NCBI GenBank assembly: GCA_007449985.2
Contig: VIIQ02000116.1
Coordinates: 90,729-154,728 of the forward strand
Direction of reading: 5' to 3'
Source of the DNA: Desmodesmus armatus
Taxonomy: Eukaryota; Chlorophyta; Chlorophyceae; Sphaeropleales; Scenedesmaceae
Length of the DNA stretch: 64,000 bases
Shown here: positions 57,401 to 64,000 of the stretch, in pieces
Numbering within the stretch: position 1 is the stretch's first letter
How the letters are laid out: the number at the start of each line of letters is the position of its first letter
Notes under the pieces: model-generated
Database searches by the model: none
What the model was told of the DNA's origin: nothing
What the model saw: only the letters and a program-made list of their open reading frames with translations
Position numbers and translations under genes: made by a program

Positions 57401-59786
57401 GGGGTCTGGGGTATTGGCCGACTTGCTACAGGGCTTACTGTCTAGCGGTAGCTTCACGGCAGTCAGTGCGCTGCAGCTGGTGTACCAGCTGGCGTCCTTA
57501 CAGCAGGGCATTCGTGCTGCTATGGGGCAGCAGCAGCCGCTGAGCACTGCACCCTCTGGTAGTGCGCCTGGTGCTCCTGCTGCAGAGGGTGATATCGGCA
57601 GCGGCGACATCGTATCGCAGCAAGCGCAGCAGGCGGTGCTTGCAGTGCTGCAGCAGCTCACTCAGGCGGCCCTGCAGGACCTGCAGCAGCAGGTGGCAGC
57701 AGATCAAGCCCCTCAGTCATCTTCTGCTGCAGCAGGGTCGCTGGATGCAGCGCCGGCAGCTGCCAGCAGCCCTCTGAAGGCACTGCAGCTGGTTGTGAGC
57801 TGCTTGGAGCCGTCAGCAGCCCCAGCCAGCACCACTGTAGGGTCACTGGGCGGAGCAGAGTCTGCTCTTGCAGCAGCAGCGGACAGTGTGCGCCCAGCCG
57901 AGCAGCAGGCAGCAGCTGGCAGCAGCAGCTGGCTGACCGGCAGCATACAGCAGTTGCGAGGGCATGTCTGGGATCAGCTGCAGGAGCACCAGGCACAACT
58001 GCCGGCAGAAGCGTACAGCAGCAGCTTGGTTGCTGAGCTGCTGGAGCTCCAGGAAACCGTTAGCAGTGGTGCAGCATGGCCGGGATGGTCGGCTGCAGCG
58101 GGCGCGGGTGCGGCAGGCGCAGGAGCAGGCGAGCCTGGTGCGGCTGGTGGCAGGCAGAAGAGCGGTGGGGCCGGGCTACTGCTGGCTCGGACCATGACGG
58201 CTCTCAGCAAGCAGTTCCCTGGGCTCAAGGTGAGTGCAAGTTGTCTGACAGGGTGCTAGGGTGGCAGCAGAACGTCGATGTGCAGCGTGCTGATGACACC
58301 TGGTGCATTAGCAGGTCCATCTTGAAGACCACACATAGAGAAAGTACTGTGCACTATCGCACTATCAGTTGGGGTGTGAAGCAGTTGTTGGCGCGCATCC
58401 TGCTTAGCAGCAAATATGAGTATGGTTGTCACGTTTTCATCACGCTGGCGCATGTAGCGTGTACTTGCTGAACCCTGCTGCCCTGCTTCCCTCTCGCCGC
58501 TGCTGCTGCACGCAGGCGTCTGCTGACGACTTGAGCAGTGTGGATGCAGCAGTGAGCCTGTTCAGTGGCGTGGTGTCCTCCTGCAGCCCCCTGTCACCCA
58601 GTCAGTGTGCGGCCTTGACAGCCCTGCTGAAGGAGGTGTGGAAAGAGGGTGCGGCCCTGCCACAGCCTTATAATGCTGCAGCAGCAGAGGATGCGAATGC
58701 AGCCACAGCAGCAGACGCGACTGTCTCCGCAGCAGCAGCAGGGGACACCGCTCTGTCAGGGGCAGCAGCTGAAGGTGCTGCTGACGAAGCAACCGTGCCA
58801 GCAGCAGCTGATGCGTCACAGCTGCAGCAGGAGCAGCAGCAGGAGCAGCAGGAGGATCAGGAGCAGCTGGCTGCATTGACTGGGCTTGCTCCTGATCGTT
58901 GCCGGGTGTCTCAGCTGCACAGCTGCTGGTATCAGCTGCTGGAAGCAATGCTCCAAGCTGGATATGTACAGGACTTGCTGGCTTTGTTAGACAGGGGTGC
59001 TGCTGCTGCAGCGGTTGCTTCACACGCCTCCAGTGGGGATGCTGGAGGCCAGTTGTCGCACCAGCAGCAGCAGCAGCAGCTTGTGCTGCTTGTGTCGGAG
59101 TCTGAGGCGCAGCAGTTGGTGGCAGCAGCAGCGGGGCCGCTGGGTCCTGCAGGCCAGGCTGTCCTAGGCCTGCTGCTGCCCTACAGGTCCTGCCAGCAGG
59201 GTGTGCTGGACCAGCTGCTGCAAGGGCGGCTGCTGGTGGGGTCGCAGGAGCCTTGGGCTGGGCAGCTGCTGCTGCTGCTGTTGCTCAGGGGCTTCCTGCC
59301 TCAGCTTGCAGCAGCAGCAGCAGGGGTGTGGGTGGTGGTGGCGGTCCGGGGGCGGGTGTTGTTGGCAGCAGCAGCAGCAGTTCGCAGCAGCAGCAGCTGT
59401 ACCATCTGTACAGCTTGCTGCTGCAGCCTGTGCTGGCAGCGCCTCCAGACAGCAGTGGGTTGGCGTGGGCGTACCTGACATGCCTGTTCCCGCATGCTGT
59501 ATCACAGCTGTGTGCGGTGCCTGACTACGCGGGTGCAGCATCCCTTGTTGCTGCCAAGATGCGGCCGAGCGGCAGCATGTGTGGCTTCGCTGGTAGCGTG
59601 CTGCTGCTGCAACGGTACCTGGAGGTCACTATGCAGCGTCCTTGGCAGCCCCAGGGTGCAAGCAGCGGGAGTCCCCTGTGGCTGCCATGCTGTGAGGGGT
59701 GGTTGGCGTCAAACGGCGCGGCAGTTGCTGCGACAGCGCACACGCGGCTTGTGAGTGCTCTGAGGCAGTCTGATGGTGGTGTCTGA
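42462..59786 (+). CDS. giant NBAS/MIP2-like protein with Sec39 domain, ER-Golgi tethering
   Basis: Twenty-four exons: 42462-42648, 42733-42976, 43207-43477, 43772-44017, 44144-44286, 44748-45103, 45236-45311, 45448-45885, 46126-46192, 46431-46552, 46681-46701, 46959-47196, 47439-47566, 47772-48479, 48688-48889, 49104-49491, 49833-50599, 50991-51246, 51460-52342, 52518-52796, 53215-53348, 53651-55263, 55551-58229, 58516-59786. Phases fit throughout if one base is added at about 45744-45748, 56125, 57373 and 59328, giving about 3,900 residues against roughly 2,400 in known NBAS proteins. Exons 1-8 form a WD-like propeller (LVLSPDCKHLAV, SCSWSADSKLLLVACKSSAV, SVAWWGPRVLAVAEADGSV). Then come the NBAS hallmarks LRDWGSALNISKAYGLDT, DAVYLARWSD, LLISYGLRE and LQRLKLLALNDRLETCM. 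In animals and plants NBAS/MIP2 belongs to the Dsl1/NZR tether for Golgi-to-ER vesicles. The excess length is poly-Gln, poly-Ala and Ser inserts. The start codon in exon 1 is tentative. Confidence 0.85.
46020..46032. repeat. G13 homopolymer in an NBAS-like intron
   Basis: An uninterrupted G13 run in the intron 45886-46125. Similar runs occur at 3604-3617 (C14), 21973-21988 (G16), 36894-36904 (C11) and 61553-61564 (G12), mostly in introns. Confidence 0.9.
51930..52135 (+). other. heptad-like GSTAxLV repeats inside the NBAS-like protein
   Basis: Within exon 51460-52342 the protein has degenerate seven-residue units: GSTAKLM, GVSAHLV, GSTAHLV, GSTAQAV, and later GATAGLV, SGTASLV. No Gln or poly-Ala tract is involved. 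Such small/hydrophobic repeats resemble amphipathic membrane-surface helices, but that is inference. I know of no such element in animal or plant NBAS. Confidence 0.7.
53391..53445. repeat. (ACAGT)11 microsatellite
   Basis: Eleven perfect ACAGT units, preceded by a near unit, in the intron 53349-53650 of the NBAS-like gene. Confidence 0.98.
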
Positions 59787-59886
59787 GGGGTGTGGATGTG
59801 GGCTGTATGAAGGTGTGCAGTACCAGTGCCAGAGGCTGCAGCAGCAGGGGATCTGTCGTGTTTAAGTTTGATTGGTTTTGGGTTGT

Positions 59887-60330
59887 GCAGCATTTGGTGG
59901 CAGCAGCAGCAGTGGAACCATTGGGCCCTGCAGGCCAGGTCGTCCTGCACCTGCTGCTGCCTTACAGAGCTTGCCATTAGATCGTGCTGGGCCAGCTGCT
60001 GCTGCTGTTGCTGAACGGACTCCTGCTCAACTTTCCACAGCAGAAGGGGGTGTGGGTGGTGGTAGTAGGTTTGGGGTCGCAGCCACCGGCAGCAGCAGGA
60101 GCAACTGCACCATCTCTACAGCCTGCTGCTGCAGCCAGTGCCGGCAGTGCCTCCCGGCGGAGTTGGGTGGGTTTGGGCACAATCAGTACCTAGAGGTCAC
60201 TATGCAGCGTCCCTGGCAGCCCCAGAGTGCTGGCAGGTGCGGTCCCCTGTGGCTGCCATGCTGTGAGGCTTGATTGGCCTCGAACTGCGCGACGGTTGCT
60301 GCAACGGCGCATACGCGGCTTGTGAGTGCT
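59887..60330 (+). pseudogene. decayed partial duplicate of the NBAS-like 3' end
   Basis: This stretch repeats, in order, words from 59110-59770 of the preceding gene: the GGGCCCTGCAGGCCAGG block, the CTGCTGCTGCC-TACAG block, the GGGTGTGGGTGGTGG block, the CACCATCT(C/G)TACAG block, then the GAGGTCACTATGCAGCGTCC block and CCCTGTGGCTGCCATGCTG. The LLLPYR region is frame-broken by an in-frame stop (CATTAG near 59977). The conserved C-terminal core between the Tyr/Leu-rich block and RYLEV is deleted. It begins about 100 bases after the true stop, in the same orientation, so it is a tandem tail duplication that has decayed. Confidence 0.8.
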
Positions 60331-60799
60331 TTGAGGCAGTCTAATGGTGGTGTTCGAGGGGTGTGAATGTGGGCGAAGGTGTGCAGTACCAATGTGCAGT
60401 ACCAATGCCAGAGGGCTGCAGCAGCAGGGATCAATACGTGTTGTAGTTTTGATGGGTGTTGGTTTGTGCATCAGCTCCGCTCCTGCCGTGCAGGACGCGT
60501 GGGGGCCCGCCCGCTGACCATTAGTCAGTGACAAGGTCGCGGGGGATTTGACCTGGGCCTGTGTTGAAACCGTCCACGCCTGCTGACAGCCACTATCAGC
60601 TAGCCCCTTCAAGCTTGGCTGCAGTTCCCTGAATTCCAACCCGCTCGCCCTCTCACCCACCGCGGACACTCCACACCATCACCACACTCTGCAGCAGCAG
60701 ACGCAGCTCCCTGTATGCCAACAAGTTCATAAGCCTACTAATAAACTTATAGTGCTAGCCGTGCGCAGTATCCCGCTGCAGAGGCAAAGACAGCCCCCG
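60331..60799. other. spacer and promoter of the Kazal-protease gene
   Basis: 470 bases with no recognised exon. It must contain the promoter of the downstream gene. Confidence 0.45.
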
Positions 60800-63156
60800 A
60801 TGAGTTCGAACAGTATGACTAGGCTCAGTTTGCTGTTCCTTGCAGCAGCAGGTAAGCATAATGAACTGGCAGCAACACATATGTATCAGCTGCTGCGCTC
60901 AGAGCTTCACCAGCAGCTGGCATGCCAAGTGACCAGGCTCTGGTGGTTGTCTGCAGGGTAATTCCTCTGCCTGCATGCAGCAGCAGAAGAATTGAAGACA
61001 AGAAACAATACGTTACATACTTTTTTTGCTGTCCTGCTCCCTGCATCATCTGCTCCTGCTTGCAGTCGCAGCAGTGTCTGCCTGCCCAGAGCTGGGCGAC
61101 CCTGTCTGTGGAGCAGACGGGCTCACATACTGGAATGAGTGCCTGGCAACGCTGCAAAACGTCAAGGTCGCCAAGAAAGGCTACTGTGAAGGTGAGCCGA
61201 GTGCCGTGTGCCGCCATCAGGGCATCACTGATGTGCAGTCAACCAGCACAGGTGACTGGGCTAGGCCAGCACACGCGCGCCAGGCCATGCAGCACATATC
61301 CAGCACTAACATGCAGCAGCATGTCACACAGCAGTTGACATGGTGTGCTCTTGTGCTGGGTGCTAGCTCGTGTGGCCTGCAAGGGAAGGGAACGGCAGCA
61401 CACAAAACAGCATCCCCAGCAGCGCTTGACCCAGTACCAGCACTGCTCGTGCAGCCCTCCTATGGCCTCTGCACAAACCATACATGCATCATGCATCATG
61501 TGCAAACCATGCGTTCAGCAATTGTTTGAGCACGCAGCAAGGTTGAGGAAATGGGGGGGGGGGGCACTGTGCAGGACACTGTGCTGGTGTGCCAGCAGTG
61601 AGCCATGCGCACGCAGCTTTGTGCTGAGCTTCTGCAGCATACCCACGCTGGCGCGCGCATAAACTATCAGCCTGCGCCAGCATGCAGAGCTATGCAGCAA
61701 GCAGTGCAGCAGGTTCCGTGCTTGTTTGGGGCCATGCATGCGCACAGCATGCCAGCAAAATGCTACAGGCAAGGGGGGTACAGTGCACTCTTGTGGGCGC
61801 ATGTTTGGGGTTCAGCCTAATGACGCTAGAGTATGCACTAACCCTTGCTGCTTTCTCTGCTGTGCCCTGCCTGCCTGCCTGCTGTGTTGTGCCTTGCAGG
61901 GAACTTCCTGCAGTTTGCAGGGGCCGCAATCAAGGCAGCCAGCAAACTGCACAGAAAGGTGCCAAAGGAGCGCGCAGTTGCAGAGCTAGCAGACGAGATT
62001 GTGCGCGCATTCAGCACAGACGGCTTCACCTACCTGGGCAAAATGCACCTAGCAAAGGGTCCCAAACGCAGTGCCGCTGCAACTGCCGCTGCCAGCGGCA
62101 TCAAGACAGTCAACGGCCGCCCAGTCCTGCCAGCGGGGGTGTCGGCCGTGCGCTACACGCCGGATGGCCACATCTACGCCATGAAGGCAGCCCGCCGTGT
62201 GCAGAACGAGGCAGGGTCCCGTGCCAGCGCGCCTGTCCTTGAAGCCGCGCCCGTCATCGAGCCCAACATTCCTCCCTCAGCCCTCCGTGCCGGCAACAGC
62301 AGCAGCGTATTTGAGTCCTCCCGCCCCCACGGCCGCGCGCTATCCATCATCGTCGGAACGGACGAGCGCAAGTCGTGCCCCACAGGTGCCCCCTACCCCC
62401 ACTCAGCCATCGGCCAGATCGACTTCCTGGAGCGCAGCACCCCCTTCATCTGCACGGCACCCTCATCACCAACAGCCTGGTCTCACAGCAGCACACTGCG
62501 TCTGGGACGTCGAGAGCCAGACCTTTGTCGACATGGTGACCTTTGCGCCCGGCCGCTACCGCATGCCGGACGGCAAGGTGGTCAACCCCCACGGCTCCTA
62601 CAACTGGAGCCATGCGACCCTCATGAAGCTACTTGACCACCGGGGAGGGCCAGGCCGACATTGCCCTCATCAAGCTCGACGGCACAGCGCCAGCAGCTGC
62701 AGGAACCATGGGCCTGAAGACCGACTGCACTGGCTCCAGCACGCCTGAGAAGGGCCTGTCAGTGACGACCGCAGGGTACCCCTCTGACAAGCCCGAGGGT
62801 GAGTGCAACATTGCGTACTGCAGCGTGGACTTTGACTGCAGCAAGGAGTCAACCAGGCACTCCTGCGACACATTCATGGGCCAGAGCGGCAGTGCCTTCT
62901 GGGACTCAAAGAACTACATCCGTGGGGTGCACGTGCGCGGCTTGATAGATGAGCAGATGAATGAGTTCACCACCATCGGCCCCAGGTGCTGGCTAAGATC
63001 AGGGAGTGGGAGTCGTTGGACCAGAAGGCCACAGCAGCAGCCATCGGGGCGCGAGCAGCAGCAAAGGCGACAGGCTCCTCGGCGTCAGCAGTGCAGCTGG
63101 CAGGCGTCAAGGCAGGGGCCAATGTGGCTGCACCTGGGCTAAACAAGCAGAGCTGA
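60800..63156 (+). CDS. secreted Kazal-like / V8-trypsin-type serine protease
   Basis: Exons 60800-60851 (ATG, MSSNSMTRLSLLFLAAA signal peptide), 61066-61191 and 61900-63156. Exon 2 is a Kazal-like module: CPELGDPVCGADGLTYWNEC, then GYC, with four cysteines instead of the usual six. Exon 3 carries a propeptide-like region and then an S1-type protease: TAAHC with the His codon at 62494, ADIALIKLD with the Asp at 62657, and GQSGSAFW with the Ser at 62885. The GQSGS form resembles V8/glutamyl endopeptidases more than trypsin (GDSGG). The frame breaks four times, at about 62456, 62481, 62629 and 62982 (three missing bases, one extra). Conserved protein resumes after each, ending NVAAPGLNKQS at TGA 63154. 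I read these as sequence errors, but real inactivation cannot be excluded. The Kazal part could act as a built-in inhibitor. Its substrate is unknown. Confidence 0.78.
61553..61564. repeat. G12 homopolymer in the protease gene intron
   Basis: An uninterrupted G12 run in the intron between 61191 and 61900. Confidence 0.9.
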
Positions 63157-64000
63157 GCTGGTCCTGCAGTCAGGCTGGCTGGCTTGCTTGTCAGATATTC
63201 TTGCCATGTGGTCACACATGCCAAGCCAGGCACCGCCTGCTTCCTTGTATGCTAGTGTGTGCTGTGCTGAGCTGTGTGACTGCTGTCAGTCGTGTGGAGG
63301 GCCGTTGCTGCTGTGCGCAGACCCATGCGCTTGTGGTGTTTCAGGCCATCTGCAGCAGTGCTGTGGCTAGTTAGCGTACAGTTGTTTGAGGGAGTGTGGT
63401 GTTCGGTGGTGCATCAACATGCATGTTTGATGTCTGGTGTCTCCCTTCACAGCTGCGTGCATGCATGTGCGGACTTGTCCTGAAGCATACATGGGCTGCT
63501 GCCTGCCACGCACCATATTATTTGAGTCGGGGTTGACAGACTGTCCGGTCTGGTGCCTCTCAGCTCAGTACCCACCACGTCGTCTTGCTGCTTTGAAGAG
63601 CTGTGACAGCGCCTGAAACTACGGGCGTGCCTGCTCGCCAAGTGTGCTGGCCGCGCATGTGCTTCCTATAGGGTGCCTCAGGGTCCTGCAGAGGTTTCAG
63701 TGCATCAACGATGTTCCCATACAGCTGTCTGTGTGTGGTTGTGGCAATCTTTGCCAGGCTGGCACCCAGCAGCTGTCAACGCTGCTCACCGACATTACAT
63801 GACATTACCGGTGCCTGCACACGCCATGTCTTGCCTGGCAGTGTACCACTTTCCCCCGCCGCAGCAGTATCCCGCTCGGCGCTTCTGTGTTCCGCAGGTG
63901 TAGGGCCCATGCCCCAATTCTTTGACTTTGCACTGCTTTGCGTGTGCGTGTGTGTGCTTCAACCTACTGCAGCAGTTTGCTACAGCATCCAACCTGACCC
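63157..64000. other. 3' flank of the protease gene to window end
   Basis: No exon, repeat or RNA gene was recognised on either strand. It probably contains the 3' UTR of the protease gene; no clear TGTAA signal was found. Confidence 0.45.

Larger units (their letters stand above)
46126..59786 (+). other. Sec39-type helical domain and C-terminal tail of the NBAS-like protein
   Basis: This marks the helical half of the giant gene. Landmarks: PKAAAALAAAGNVAGLAVLL and LLSALPESLDPRMYAALVP (47820-47990), WLASRALQLDLATGQLPAAL (48694-48750), the Trp/Asp/Gly segment GWGDGWGSEEAE typical of this family (50535-50570), AGEVGIATHLCLQL with APAWHLAAELA (53250-53340), LLAFAAYYCPSGELPAL (54450-54500), RFFAGDKPYQEQVLIELA across the 55263/55551 splice, LKELLMKSSKALTGLAAKAL (56050-56110), HSCWYQLLEAMLQAGYVQDL (58917-58980), AVLGLLLPYRSCQQGVLDQL (59155-59218) and the closing LTCLFPHAVSQL and GSVLLLQRYLE (59478-59625). 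The match runs to the very C-terminus, which sets the stop at 59784-59786. Confidence 0.82.

Noticed and set aside
63673..63903. 76-codon plus-strand frame near the window end as a gene
   Set aside because: No motif, no splice partners, and composition like the surrounding non-coding sequence.

Overview
The window looks like nuclear DNA of a green alga (Chlorophyta, most likely Chlorophyceae; genus not determinable here). Genes are split by many GT-AG introns of roughly 60-500 bases. Exons are saturated with CAG/GCA/CTG runs coding poly-Gln, poly-Ala and poly-Ser. Several products are typical plant or algal proteins, at least one 3' end has the chlorophyte poly(A) signal TGTAA, and G/C mononucleotide tracts are common in introns and spacers. 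No bacterial operons, rRNA, tRNA, CRISPR or intact transposon were seen.

Layout. 1-1397 (+): 3' part of a secreted CAP/PR-1 protein. 3206-6504 and 7430-10933 (both -): two complete, divergent FtsZ-like genes in head-to-tail tandem, with ten exons each and near-identical exon sizes. 11723-16453 and 18263-21492 (both -): two tandem paralogues ending in a MYND-type zinc finger. 22334-22853 (-): a doubtful small gene. 23786-34074: four F-box-like leucine-rich-repeat genes arranged as two divergent pairs (-,+,-,+), at least one with a broken frame. 36331-38587 (-): secreted SGNH/GDSL hydrolase. 39304-41743 (-): FAD synthetase/FMN adenylyltransferase of the plastid RibF type. 42462-59786 (+), divergent from it: a giant 24-exon gene for an NBAS/MIP2-like Sec39-domain protein of ER-Golgi tethering, followed by a decayed copy of its own 3' end (59887-60330). 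60800-63156 (+): secreted protein joining a Kazal-like domain to a V8/trypsin-like serine protease.

Functional themes. The FtsZ-like pair is the most unusual content. Both have full FtsZ architecture and N-terminal leaders that could target the chloroplast, but each has lost a different part of the GTPase site: one has a nearly intact nucleotide-binding glycine loop with a damaged T7 loop, the other the reverse. This suggests an obligate hetero-polymer in which each subunit supplies half of the active site.

Caution on sequence quality. At least eight exons (NBAS-like gene, MYND gene, protease, one LRR gene) need a one-base correction to stay in frame, nearly always one missing base, mostly in or beside a short G or C run. 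This looks like homopolymer error in the assembly, so 'broken' genes here should not automatically be read as pseudogenes. All gene models were assembled by eye from splice signals, reading-frame phase and family motifs; no transcript or database evidence was available.
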